DNA of 64,000 bases from Hedera helix. Lineage: Eukaryota > Streptophyta > Magnoliopsida > Apiales > Araliaceae. The stretch lies in the NCBI GenBank assembly GCA_947179155.2, contig OX359284.1:7605432-7669431 (forward strand), written 5' to 3'. Numbering within the stretch: the stretch's first letter is position 1; the number at the start of each line of letters is the position of its first letter. Positions 23,029-35,639 of this stretch are shown here, piece by piece. The translations under genes were made by a program, and so were the position numbers. A model generated the notes under the pieces. The model saw only the letters and a list, made by a program, of their open reading frames with translations. It was not told the DNA's origin and did not search any database.

Positions 23029-26000
23029 GACCCCGAATTTATGAAATACAAAATTTAATTTTTCTTCATATATATTTTTTCTGAAACAGTAAATGGTTAA
23101 ATTGACAAAATTGAAAGTTAAGGATGTTATGTGCAAATTTTATTTTGTCGGACAATATTCTTTTTGTCGGGGAATATTCGTTTTGTCGGGGAATATTCGG
23201 GCCGTACGACGGCGCCGAAATAACAAATTATTTGTGGACCCCACAACGGAATATTTGTCGGATATAGAAAACGACAGAAGTAACCTTTTTAAATAAAAAT
23301 AGTCAACGGTGTTAACTGTTAAAATACCGGTGATAAAAGAATAGTAGCATACGGTAATTTATGGTATTTTCTGTAGCACACGGTACTCTACAGTAGCACA
23401 CGGTATTGCACAGTGTCTCATATTATTGGTCTGATAATTGACACCGTAATTGTTACGCATCATTTCATCAATAATTGTCACTGCATAATATTTTATATTA
23501 TCAATTCAATTATTGTTGCTACACAGTATTTTGCATTATTGATTCAATAATTGTCATTACACTGTATTTCATATCATCGAGTCAATAATTGTTGGTGCAC
23601 TGTAGTTTAAAATTATTGAATCTAATAATTGTCACAGTAGCAAATACACTATAATTTATATTATTAAATTAATAAAAATATGTAACGTGTTTCTTACATT
23701 ATTGTGGTAACATTATTTTATATGTTGGACTCACAGGAAGAATAAATAAATAAATAAATAAATAAATAAAAAATAAAATAATTAATTTTACTATTTGAAA
23801 TAGTGACGTGAATAGTGACGTGAATAGTGACGTGAATAGTACGTGAATAGTAAGAAACATGTGGGACCCATTGTGGGGCCCACATGAAATGTGAGAAATG
23901 TGAGAATTTGCTGAAGAGTTGGTGGAGGCTGCGCAGCAGCCTCTGCTGAATTTTTTTTCTGTTCACCTACCACGCATAGTAACTTATTTTCTCCTATAAA
24001 TAGCTTGTTCAGCTGAATAGAAAAATCACACCTAAAACATAAAATTTTTCTATAAGAATTTTATGAGTTTTCTCTGAGAATAGTAAGGTTATTTTGAGAG
24101 TTTGAAAGCCAAAAGGAGTGCAGGAATTTTTCAAGTAAGTGTTTTATTAAAGAGTAGTAATTTCATAAATTCCTATTTTTCACGGTATTCACAAATCTTC
24201 CTTTAGAAGACTCTTTTTTGAGAAGATTCATTTTTAAAAGCTTTCTTTGGAAGATTTATTTTGGAATATTATTTTAAAAACTATTTTAAAGTTGTTATAT
24301 TATACTACAAAAATTATGTTAAATATATATAATTTTGATAGTTCATAATATACGAGTTATCATATACTTTGAAATTTATATGTGGTAATTACTAATTATA
24401 TTAAAAATATATAGGTTGATCAATCTCATTTAAATCAATATCCAGTCACGTGTTAAGGTAAGGGGTATCACTCTTTTCATCATCATAAATGGATATTATT
24501 TTCTTTCTTACTTGAAGGGATTATCATTCTTTGATTCTCGAAAATAATATCGTTTCTTTCTTGTGCCATTTACTTCCATGTATTAAATTGTGGGAATAAC
24601 CTTACGGCGCGGTTTACCGCCTGTTGGTGAATAACCTTTTGTATTCATTCCTTATTAATCTTTGAGAATAACCTTACGGTGCGGATTAACGCCTGTTTGG
24701 TGAATAACTCTTCGTGTTCAAATTCTATTAAATTGTGGGAATAACCTTACGGTGCGGATTACGCCTGTTTGGTGAATAACTATTCGTATTCAAATTGATG
24801 GGAATAACCTTACGGTGCGGATTATCGCCTGTTGGTGAATAACCCTTGTTATTTGTCTCGTGTGGAAATAATTTGTCTACACGAATTATCACATGACACT
24901 TTTATTCCATATTCGTAAGTGATATCATTTTCCTTTATACTCATAAGGGATACCATCTTTTTCATCTTCCATTATTCAAACTTACTATGGTAAGGGATAT
25001 TAATTCCCTTCACCTTTTGTTAATCAAACCTGCTACGGTAAGGGATATTATTTTCTTTCATACACCTAATTCGAAACTTATTATGGAACTATTGCTTCTA
25101 TAATTCCTGAAAATATTATATGTTCCATAATAGTTGAATTTCATTATTTCAACTGAACCTTCCTATTTTCTGAACATTTCTATTGAACTGTAATCGTTAT
25201 TCTGAACTGTGGAGCTTGAATATCATTTTTAAATTTCACTTCACATCATGTTGGTAATTTGGACATTATTTGAATCTGCACAAAGTAAACTTTCGATACT
25301 TATTGTTTATCCTGTTCTTCTGTTCATCATTTGTATCACTGTTATTTGTATTAATCATCAAGAATCAAGCTGTTGTGAATATCTGTGGCCGGGGGCACAG
25401 ATGTGATATAATTGTTGAACAGATGATATGTTAAAGGCGATATACTAGGTTAAAGGCGATACATCTGTTCGGTGTCTTTTATGGCACGTAGTGAATGTTC
25501 TCTTTGGCCCGTAGTGCAAAGATGAACTGTTGGTTGGTATGATTATGACCAAAGGCTGAATCTGGTATAATCATGACCGTTGGTGTTATATTGAATGTCT
25601 TTGGCCCGTAGTGCAAAGACGAACTGTTGATCTGCATGATTATGACCAGGAACTGTGAAGTTGTATTATCTTGACTAATGGTATTTCAGATGATAAAAGT
25701 TGATGATATTTTTACTAAAAAGAGAAGCGAGTGGACATTATAGTCTGCATTATTCTTCTAATAGATTGTTCATTCCGCTGCTATTATTGATCTGAACGTT
25801 GTTTAAGAATTTAACTGCAGTTTTTGATATAAACCTTGTAGTCTATTGTATTCTATCAAGAACTCAACTGTTGAAGGCTAATGATAAATTATTCGTCATT
25901 ATCTTAGTCATGATATTTCTTACTGGGCTATTTGAGCTCACCCTTTCTTTTCGTTCCATTGTTTTTCAACAGGAGATGAGAACGTAACGGGGTCTAGCCG

Positions 26001-26197
26001 GGGAATGGAGTGAGAGTGCGGGGATAGCTATCATAGTCTTCACGTGTTATAAAATAGTGTGGCAATAATAATGAAGACTTAGTTGTGTTGTATTATCCAC
26101 TGTATTGTTGTACGTTGTATTTCATTGTAATAATTTTGTTGTAGCCTTTTGACGACTCAAGTTTGGGCTGTGTGGGCCTAGATTTGGGGGCGTCACA
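23024..26197 (+). mobile_element. 3' LTR (3174 bp) of chromovirus
   Basis: It runs from TGTAAGACC to GCGTCACA. From 23291 on it matches the partial 5' LTR at 1-2884, with indels totalling 23 bp and few substitutions. The first 267 bp (U3 start, with the repeated phrase GTCGGGGAATATTC near 23165-23200) are visible only here. It has a TATA box at 23995-24002 and the tandem repeats described for the 5' LTR. It ends against a copia LTR, so the next bases (TCGTA) should be the target duplication. Confidence 0.95.
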
Positions 26198-26527
26198 TCG
26201 TATGTATCACGTATTCGCTGCGCTTAAGGGTAGAGGTCTTCAATTGTCTCTCTCAATCTTAGGATGGATATATGGGTGCGTATAAAATTCTTGAGACGAC
26301 AATTGGGACCAAACCTAACTGTTTTATTTATAGAATAGCTAAGGGTTAAAATCGTCCATCAAGATTATGAAACCCTAGGGCCCATTATGCCAAATACTAT
26401 TAGTAATATTACTTATGGGTCATATAATTACCAAACCCATAAATAAAGTAATTAAATTAATACAATATGTAAGCCCAATAAATACATAAATAGTAGAGGC
26501 CACATTAGGAAATAAAATATTCTAACA
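26198..26527 (-). mobile_element. 3' LTR remnant of copia element
   Basis: It aligns with 32465-32795 with few changes. On the minus strand it starts TGTTAGAATA, and it stops abruptly at the chromovirus LTR (26197/26198). A TATA motif (TATAAATA, minus) is at 26325-26332, matching 32593-32600 in the other LTR. Confidence 0.92.
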
Positions 26528-26542
26528 TTTTCCCACTTGGCC
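26528..26542 (-). other. Copia polypurine tract
   Basis: AAGTGGGAAAA on the minus strand lies immediately before the LTR start TGTTAGAATA, in the usual place for copia plus-strand priming. Confidence 0.85.
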
Positions 26543-26914
26543 GAAATACTCTTTATATACAAAACATAATGCTTACAATCATTAATTTGGCCAAATATTA
26601 ATTTAATATCTACATCCTGTTCAAACAAAAGCACCAATACGAATTAATACAATCTTTGTGTCACAATTAACACAAGATCCCTATTAGTTACATAACTAGT
26701 ACTTTAATTAAAACAAGGATTAACATTAAGCATAACAGGTATGAATAGAGTTTACATAAGTGGTAATAATTTAAACTCATTCATATGGTCCAAACATAAC
26801 TGTTTGCTCACAAGTTCTCAAGTGTGCACAATAAAGAGAATAGCAAACCATAAACATAATGTGAAGTCAAAACAATGAGCTCAAAATTAAGTTGTATTAC
26901 ATCAAAGTAACTTA

Positions 26915-29900
26915 CTAATTAAGACTACCAGTTAAACCCATGCCGGCAACATGTTCTAAAAAGAGTTTGGGTGGTAAGCCTTTCGTAAGTGGATCCGCTA
27001 ACATATCATGCGTACTAATATACTTAATGACAACATTTTGATCTTCAACTCTTTCCCTGACGAATAAGTACTTAGTGTCAAGGTACAGTCCAGCACCACT
27101 CGAACTTGTGCTGTTGGAAAAACTAACAGCAGAATTATTATCGCAAAATATTTTCAATGGCCTTGAAATGGAATCTACAATCTTAAGTCCTGAAATAAGA
27201 TTCCTCAACAATATGGCGTGACAAGTAGCATGATAACAAGCCACATATTATGCCATCATCGTGGAAGTGGTAGTTAACTCTTGCTTATGACTTCTCCACG
27301 AAATAGGGCCTCCTGAAAACATAAAAATGTACCCTGATGTAGATTTCTTTTCGTCTTTACACTTAGCAAAATCAGAATCAGAATAACCAACAACTTCAAG
27401 GTTATCTGTTTTTCTGAATGTAAGCATAAAATCCTTAGCACCCTGTAAGTAGCGTAACACCTTTTTAGCTGCTTTCCAGTGATCTAAACCTGGATTTGAT
27501 TGGTAACGTCCAAGCATACCAGTTATATACGATATATCAGGACGACTACAAACTTGAGCATACATAAGAATCCCAACCACAGAAGCATAAGGAATAAGAT
27601 TCATTTGATCACGTTCCAACTGATTCTTAGGACATTGATATGAGCCAAATTTGTCACCCTTAACAACAGGGGCAACAGTAGGGGAGCAATTTTGCATGTT
27701 GTATTTGTTAAGAACTTTGTCAATATAAGCTCTTTGAGATAATCCTAATATCCCGCGAGACCTATCTCGATGAATTTCAATACCTATGACATAAGAGGCT
27801 TCACCGAGATCCTTCATATCAAAATTTTCAGAAAGAAAACGTTTTGTCTCATACAACATGTCTGAGTTATTACTTGTAAGTAGTATATCATCAACATACA
27901 AAACAAGAATAACAAATTTACTCCCACTGACCTTCAAGTATATGCATTGATCTACTATATTTTTCTTAAAATCAAAATTACTCATCACCTCATGAAACTT
28001 AAGATACCATTGTCGAGAGGCTTGTTTTAACCCATAGATGGATTTCTTTAGTCTACATACCATATGTTCCTTGCCTTTAACCAGAAAACCTTCTGGTTGT
28101 GTCATATAGACATTCTCATGTAAGTCACCATTAAGGAATGCAGTTTTAACATCCATTTGATGTAACTCCAAATCATAATGAGCTACTAGAGCCATGACTA
28201 TTCTAAATGAATCTTTCCTTGATACTGGAGAGAAAGTTTCATTATAATCCACACCTTCCTTTTGAGTGAAACCTTGGCAACCAATCGAGCTTTATATCTT
28301 TCAACGTTCCCTTTAGGATCTAATTTGGTCTTATAGACCCACTTAAAACCAACAGGTTTAACACCTCTCGGTAATTCTTCAAGATCCCAAACGTTATTAA
28401 GCTCCATTGATTTCAACTCATCATTCATGGCATCAAGCCATTGAGTTGATTGAACAGTCGTAATAGCCTCTTTATAGGAAATAGGATCATTAATCTTACT
28501 TGAATCATAGTCAATCTCATTAAGATATGTTATAAAATCATCAAAATTAACAGGCTTTCTGGGTCTTTCGGACCTACGTAAAGGCTGCACAATTTCAAGA
28601 ATATGATTTTCAATAATATGGGGTTCAACATTAGGTGGTGGCTCAGCTATCTCAGGAGCATCATTCGCCTCATCCTCTTGAATTACAAGATAAGGAACAT
28701 AAATCCCATTTTCTTCAAGATCAATTTTTCTAGGCTCACCACTCCCACTTAAATCGCCATTCTTTAAAAACTCTGCATGCCTAGTCTCAACAATTCTAGT
28801 AGTATGTGAGGGACAATAAAAACGAAAACCCTTAGATCTCTCAGGATATCCAATAAAATGACAACTAATGGTTTTAGAGTCAAGTTTCTTTATCTGTGGA
28901 TTAAAAATTTTAGCCTCGGCCGGACAGCCCCATACCCGTAAGTATTTTGAACTAGGTTTCCTACCTGCCCAAATTTCATAAGGAGTCTTAGGGACAGATT
29001 TGCTAGGAACCCGGTTTAAAATATGAACAGCTGTCTTTAATGCCTCAGTCCACAAAAATATAGGTAAGCTGGAATTGCATAACATACTACGTACCATATC
29101 CATAAGGGTACGATTTCGCCTCTCAGCTACACCATTTTGCTGCGGTGTACCAGGTATTGTATATTGAGTAACGATTCCATTTTCTTGACAAAATAAGGCA
29201 AATGGACCAGGACTATGACCTGTGTCGGAGTGTTTACCATAATACTCTCCGCCTCTATCTGATCTCACTACTTTAATTTTTCGGTCAAGTTGATTTTCAA
29301 CTTCAGCCTTAAAAATTTTAAACATATTTAGTGACTCAGATTTTTCATTAATCAGGAAAACATAAGTATAGCGAGAATAGTCATCAATAAACGTAATGAA
29401 AGATTTGTGTCCACCAATTCCAGGAGAAAATGGTCCACATATATCAGTGTGAATCACCTCAAGGAGTGCACCACTTCTAGTGGCTCCTTTCTTACTACCT
29501 TTCACAAATTTTCCTTTTATACATTCAATACAATGGTCAAAGTTAGAGAAATCTAGTGAATGAAGAATTCCATCTTTTATAAGACGTTGCATTCTGTCTT
29601 TTGAGATATGGCCTAAACGTTGATGCCACAATTTTGAAGAATTCTCATTATCTAGTTTTCTCTTATTTCCGCTTTTAAAGGTATTTTCTGTCACATTCAT
29701 TATTAACAAGGATTCAGCAAAGACATTATCCAAATTTAACTTATAGAGGTTTCCCTCTAAAGTGCCAAAACCAACAACATGAAAGTAATGATAAATAATT
29801 ATTTTATTATTCCCAAACTTAAACGAAAAACCATTAACGTCAAGTTTAGATACAGAAATTAAATTCCGTGTCATACTGGGAACATAAAGAGTATCATATA

Positions 29901-30960
29901 AATACAAAATTAAACCACTCTCCAAAACTAAAGGAAGAGTTCCTACAGCTTCAACTTGTATAGACTCTCCATTGCCAACTTTAATGGTTCTTTCCTCCTT
30001 TTGGAGTGTCTTCTTTGAAAGGAATCCCTGCAATGAATTAGTAATGTGAACCATAGAACCAGTGTCAAGCCACCATGTATTAGAAGGAACGTCAATTAGA
30101 AAGGATTCATAAGTCACATAATTAAAGGACATACCTTTCTTTTCAAGCCATTCTCTAAACTTAGGGCAGTCTTTCTGAATATGTCCTTACTTCTTATAGA
30201 AGTGACATTTAGGACCAACCTCAGATTTGTTACCTGAATAATTTGCCTTATTTGTTTTGGTAGAAATTGGCTTATCCTTATTTTTAAAACCTTTGCCATT
30301 TTTATGGGCCTTCTTCTTATGGAATCCAGTGGTAGTCAGATGAGCAACATTAGGTTTTTCAAGCTTAAGCCTTTCTTCCTCTTGTACGCACATGGCGATC
30401 AACTCGCTCATCTTTCACTTTTCTTTCTGCTTGTTATAATTGATCTTAAATGGATCAAACTGTGCAGGAAGATAAGTCATAATGAAGTGAACGAGAAAAC
30501 CCTAAAAAATCTCCATGTCCATACCCTTTAATTTAAAGGCAGTATCATTCATCATCATAATGTGCTCGCGCACTCCACTAACCCCATCATACCTGCTGGT
30601 GAGCATTTTCAAAATAAGGGTACTTGCATGAGTTTTAGAAGATCCCTTAAATTGTTCCTCGACTGATGCTAAATACTCTTTGGCATTCTCAGAGTCAGGA
30701 ATGGCTCCTCGAATGGCTGTCGTGATAGAGTTTTTCATAATCATAAGGGACATGCGGTTGGATCGCTCCCACTTTTCATAAATAGCTTTTTGCTCATTTG
30801 AGCTTGTAGCTGTAAGTGGAGTAGGAGGATCCAGTCGTAATGCATAGTCCAAATCTATAACGCCGAGAACAATTTTCACTTGATCTTTCCAAACAGTAAA
30901 ATTAGTCCCATTCAATGCTTCAATTCCAGAGAGATATCCAGAAATAGTTGTAGGAGTCAA
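26915..30960 (-). pseudogene. Copia gag-pol polyprotein, four stops and one frameshift
   Basis: This is a single former ORF read right to left. The Gag N-terminus (LNGTNFTVWK, near 30900) leads to a zinc knuckle at about 30187-30215 whose second Cys is Tyr and which carries a stop. Protease has WLDTGS (near 30060). Integrase has an HHCC finger (WHQRLGH ... CIECIKGK), DICGPF, SDRGGEYY and GVAERRN. RT has YVDD at 27887-27898, then RNase H with SDSDFA and ADPLTKG. The lesions are in-frame stops near 30502, 30412, 30187 and 27245, and a one-base loss near 28272 that puts RT in a different frame from integrase. Everything else stays in frame, so decay is recent. The start is uncertain because no ATG begins the conserved Gag; the listed frame opens at a TTG. 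Confidence 0.95.
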
Positions 30961-32363
30961 TGTTGAAACATGATCAAGCTCATAAGTATGCTTACAAAAA
31001 ACTAAAAGAAATCCACAATGTACAACGATAATTAATAATTAATCATAATAAAAAAAAAACCAATTGTAGGGCAAGCAGTTAGTTATATAAAATCTATTTA
31101 CGACACCCAAAATAGATTTTAATGAGAAGTTGATGCATAATTATCAATCTTTCGTTGGTCCAATTAATAATATGCTAATAACATCCCCATAAAATAATGC
31201 ACAACACATTTATTCACGCATCACTGTTGGGCAGAAACGAAATAAACATATTACTTATGCAATAAAATTCCATTTAATAAATTATGATTCTAATTTTTCC
31301 GTTGGGTAAAATTAAAATCTTCATTTATTAAATGTAACATCATGTGACTTTTCTTAATCTTTAATTATTTCAATTAATAATCCTCCGTTGGGCTGATTAT
31401 TAATTTTAACAATAAAAGAGTCATGCATACACGTAAATTATTATGATCAAACTCAAATTTCTTTAAACATCATATTAATCAAGTTTGAAAATTAACATTA
31501 TTTATAATTTACATGTAACAACTTAAAAAAACCCTAATAATATGTCACATCATGTTCTAAAATCTTAAATTAAGATATATAGTTATGAACATGAATTAAT
31601 TATATTCACATTAATTTTAAACTAAATACATGAGGGCATAATACTAATAAATCATATGCATATTGTTGATGGTTTCATGAATACAAAAGAAATATGTAAA
31701 AGAGATATCAACTGAAAGTAATATCTATGTCCAGTGTGTTATTAAAAAATAACATAATTAATATTAAACATGCTACCGATTTATAACACAATTAATCGCT
31801 AATAATATGTATTTCCATAATCGCAAATACATTATGATTCCTTAATAAACGATTATGATTTACATTCTGGACATTCCACAGTGGACATAATAGGTGGGTA
31901 TCGGACAATAGCCATGAATTAAGAGCATGAACATGATACAGATAAATAATGGGAAGATGCATCATGATAGGTAACGAAAAGAATCATAAAGTTGCATCTA
32001 GTCTAATATAGTAATAATTAGCACTGTTTGAAATTATATATAAGTCATAATCCCCTAATCACAATAATTCTAATTTGAATACATGAAATCATGATATAAA
32101 ATAATATTATATAAACATAATTATAAATACATTCATGACTATTACCAAGCAGCCCAAGTCCTAGTAAGCATAGTAGGCGACATAGTTCTATACCAGAGAT
32201 AAGTTATATCCATGATACAGAGGAATGCATGATAACAAAATTTTGAAACTTGTTATCGGAAAAAAAAAAAAAAATTCACCGAAACGACAATAAATAATTT
32301 TTACGGTATTAAACTTTTTATCAAAATATATAATTAATTTATTCCATGGGATAGCATAACCAT
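30961..32363 (-). other. Copia 5' untranslated leader
   Basis: About 1.4 kb lies between the primer site and gag. It is AT-rich with no coding frame of note. Three short phrases containing CGTTGGG or CGTTGGTCCAATTAATA (31153, 31303, 31384) form a weak dispersed repeat. The copia class usually has a shorter leader, so an internal expansion is possible. Confidence 0.6.
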
Positions 32364-32376
32364 GCTCATGATACCA
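32364..32376 (-). other. Copia primer binding site, imperfect Met tRNA type
   Basis: The minus-strand TGGTATCATGAGC lies within three bases of the LTR end. It is the common TGGTATCAGAGC with one inserted base, suggesting decay after insertion or a variant primer. Confidence 0.7.
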
Positions 32377-32378
32377 AA

Positions 32379-32795
32379 TGTTAAAATTATTATTAACGGA
32401 TCGTGCTATTTCATAGAATAAATATAAATTAAATAAGTACTTACATGAATTGAGAGAAGACATCTCGTATGTATTACGTATTTGCTGCGCTTAAGGGTAG
32501 AGGTCTTCAATTGTCTCTCTCAATCTTAGAATGAATATATGGGTGTGTATAAAATTCTTGAGACGACAATTGGGACCAAACCCTAACTGTTTTATTTATA
32601 GAATAGCTAAGGGTTAAAATCGTCCATCAAGATTATGAAACCCTAGGGCCCATTATGCCAAATACTATTAGTAATATTACTTATGGGTCATATAATTACC
32701 AAACCCATAAATAAAGTAATTAAATTAATACAATATGTAAGCCCAATAAATACATAAATAGTAGAGACCACATTAAGAAATAAAATATTCTAACA
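32379..32795 (-). mobile_element. 5' LTR (417 bp) of copia element
   Basis: It has TGTTA/TAACA terminal inverted repeats: TGTTAGAATA at 32795 on the minus strand and TTTTAACA at 32379. The inner 330 bp match 26198-26527. TATAAATA (minus) is at 32593-32600. Confidence 0.93.
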
Positions 32796-34399
32796 ATACT
32801 TGGCCATTGAGTATGGCTTTACTTTAATCTTCCCTTCTTGAAGAACATTCTCCCAAAATCTTCTTTAATCCCACTTGAAACTACTATTTCTATTAAAATT
32901 TATTCTAGTTTTGGTGACTTTTGTTTTGGAACTAGGCACTTATAATCACTTGCTGACTTGGTAACGTAGAGATTGGGAAGAAGAAATGAACTGACTATGG
33001 ACAGAATACTTGCTGGAAAAAAAATCAACTAACATAACACCAATTATGCTAGGTGTTACTCCACTCACAAGTTCATGCTAGGTGTCATGTTTAGAAATAT
33101 AACACCTCAGTATCCTACCAAAGTCAGCATAGCATGCACTATAATAACCAACATATCAACATTCAAGTATACATATTACAAACATATATAAGTAATATAC
33201 ATATATACACAATATACGTATATAAATATACATTTATATGTATTGTAATTACATAATTTCCAATTCATAACATGTAATTATTCTTAATACATGTATTAAA
33301 ATTATACATATACGTACCATTATATGTATTACATAATTTGGTAATTTATACATTTATAAATATGTATAAAAATCATTCCAATAAATTATGGGATTAATCC
33401 ATAATTTATTTGAACACTTTTTGTGGAACGGATCAATTATTTAAATAATTGATATTCATTCAATTAATTATTTTAATTAACTTATTTAATTTATACAATT
33501 AATATTATATAATTAAATTTATTCATCTCCTTCTCTCCATAAATTGTTTCAACCAATTTATTTAATTATCAAATATATTAATTTAATATATTTAATCATA
33601 ATTCAAATATGAATTTAATTTACTAACTTGGTTCCAATATTTATTTATTAAATATTGGTTCCTCATCTCATATTTTTAATTCACATCCATTTAGTATAAT
33701 ATTAAATATTATTCTATTATATGTCACATTTAATTTTTGTAGCCCAATTCTCGCTATTAACTAAATAAAATAAAATAACTTTATTTATTTAATTAATTAA
33801 AGTTATTATATTAATCCACTAAAAAAGATTAATGAATTAATTCCCTCATTTCATATTTAATTTTTTTTCGTTTGACACAATATAATATATTAAACCATTC
33901 ATAAATATATTACATTTATATGTAATATATTAAAATAATGAGTTTTAATCAACTCTCTCATTTTATTAAAATAAGTTACATAAATTAATTCACTATTTTT
34001 CTTAAACGAATTAATTACTTCATTTATAAAATTTAATTCATAATAAACCTATTACCGTTCAAGACTTCATATTCAAATTATATTATTTGATAATATAATT
34101 TGAACTTTAACTCAATTAACTAATATAAATTAATTAATCTTCATTGCTTCCATAGTTCATCTTGTAGTTAATTCAAACTATAAACTTAATAGTTAACTTA
34201 ACTATTAAATTCCTATTTATCAAATATCTGTGTAAATATATTACAAACATATTTTCCATAACATGATACAATTTCGTAACTAATTTCATTTAATTAATTT
34301 AATAGTTTTAATTAACTATTAAATTTTATTTTCAAATAATTGTATATATTTCACATATAAATATATACATATTTTATCCACCACACATATCACATAATT

Positions 34400-34453
<54 letters not shown>

Positions 34454-34583
34454 GATACATATTTTTATTCATTTGACCCGCTTTGTCACATAATAAGAAT
34501 TTTATTTATTAAATTTTTATTTTAATATTATTTAAAATATATTCGAAAATTTGACCCGCTTTGTCACATGACAACACCCAAGT
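32796..34583. other. AT-rich spacer without genes
   Basis: I see no coding sequence or intact element. There is a (TA)n run at 34404-34456, and the phrase TTTGACCCGCTTTGTCACA occurs twice, at 34472-34490 and 34550-34568. The block 33130-34380 is rich in ATTAATT-type words and could be an old LTR or untranslated region, but no boundaries can be set. Confidence 0.5.
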
Positions 34584-35581
34584 TGTTGGTTCTGCAGCAG
34601 ACTGATGTGACACCTTAGATGAAAGTAATCTGACATTGTCCTTAAATGTCAATATCAGAGATCTTCTAAGATCGGAGTATTAAATGAACAAACGGTTACA
34701 TTTCAACAAGTAGACCTCAAGGTTCTCTATAAAATAACATGAAGATTTAATCCAAGAACAACAAGAAACGAACATAAAGACGAATTGCTGTCAAAATCTT
34801 AAAAGCTCTACTCTACGATCAAGAACAACTTGTTTTGCTGCTAAATTATTATACATCGGACTTAAAGCCACTTAGCTGTATCTCTAAAATCACTTATTCT
34901 CTGTGTGATTCTTTGGTGTTATTGACCACTGTGGATCCAAGTCTTAGTTACTTAAAGAGTTCTTTATGAACTGGTCTTAGTCACCGCTGTGGAGCCAAGT
35001 CGTAGTGACATGAAGAGTTCTTTCTGAATTGGTCTTAGTGACCGTTGTGGAGCCAGGTCTTAGTGACTTGAAAAGTTCTTTATGAACTGGTCTTAGTGGC
35101 CATTATGGAGTCGAGTCTTAGTGACTCAAAGAGTTCTTTGTAAACTGGTCTGAGTGACCATTATGGAGCCGAGTCTTAATGACTTGAAGGAATCTTAGTG
35201 ATTTAGTTGATTATAATAGTTCTATGTTAACTGATTTTAGTGATCACCCTATCCTTAGTGGACTCCTTACTCGATGAGTAGAAGAGTGAACTTGAGATTT
35301 TTGTGCTCCAAACCACTTAAAATCTATATGTCTCTTTACTTTCAGCACTTTACATTTCTACATTATATTATATCTGTTATGACAGACTTCCACTAGTTAA
35401 CTAAATTCAAAACTGAGATTTCTATAAATCTTGAAGGGGTTTTTAAACTGATATCTCGTTGTGTTTAAATAAATTAGCTTGCTTAATTTACAATATGATA
35501 ATCTTTATTTAAAACGAAAAAGTTTCTAAATGATCTATTGAACCCCTCTTCTAGAACTCTTAGTGCCTCTGGGAAACAACA
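34584..35581 (+). mobile_element. LTR (998 bp) of SIRE/Maximus-like copia element
   Basis: The segment has TGTTG/CAACA terminal inverted repeats (TGTTGGTTCT to GGAAACAACA) and is followed after two bases by a Met-tRNA primer site, so it is a 5' LTR in plus orientation. A TATA box (TATAAAAT) is at 34728-34735. The lineage is inferred from the Gag that follows. No matching 3' LTR lies in the window, so the element is truncated. Confidence 0.82.
34925..35190 (+). repeat. 58-bp tandem repeat, about five copies, in copia LTR
   Basis: Copies begin at about 34925, 34983, 35041, 35099 and 35157. Each reads roughly ACCACTGTGGAGCCAAG, then TCTTAGTGACTTGAAGAG, then TTCTTTATGAACTGG. The period is exactly 58 bp with 10-20% divergence, so this minisatellite is older than the chromovirus repeats. 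Confidence 0.88.
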
Positions 35582-35583
35582 AG

Positions 35584-35594
35584 TGGTATCAGAG
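35584..35594 (+). other. Primer binding site, Met tRNA type
   Basis: TGGTATCAGAG lies two bases after the LTR end, followed by TGGGTT. It fixes the plus orientation of the SIRE-like element. Confidence 0.85.
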
Positions 35595-35639
35595 TGGGTT
35601 CTCTTGAACAAAGCTTAACATGCTTAAGTAGATCTATGA

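Larger units (their letters stand above)
26198..32795 (-). mobile_element. Ty1/copia element, left LTR split by the chromovirus
   Basis: This minus-strand element has a 417-bp 5' LTR (32379-32795), a primer site, a 5.85-kb interior encoding a broken copia polyprotein, a polypurine tract, and the 330 bp of its 3' LTR that lie right of the chromovirus insertion. The missing first ~86 bp of that LTR should lie beyond the left end of this window. The flank right of the element starts ATACT, the candidate target duplication. The order integrase before RT defines Ty1/copia. Confidence 0.95.

Noticed and set aside
26198..26527. Solo LTR of a small independent element
   Set aside because: It is the 3' LTR of the adjacent copia element: it follows that element's polypurine tract and matches its 5' LTR. 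The chromovirus cut it short.
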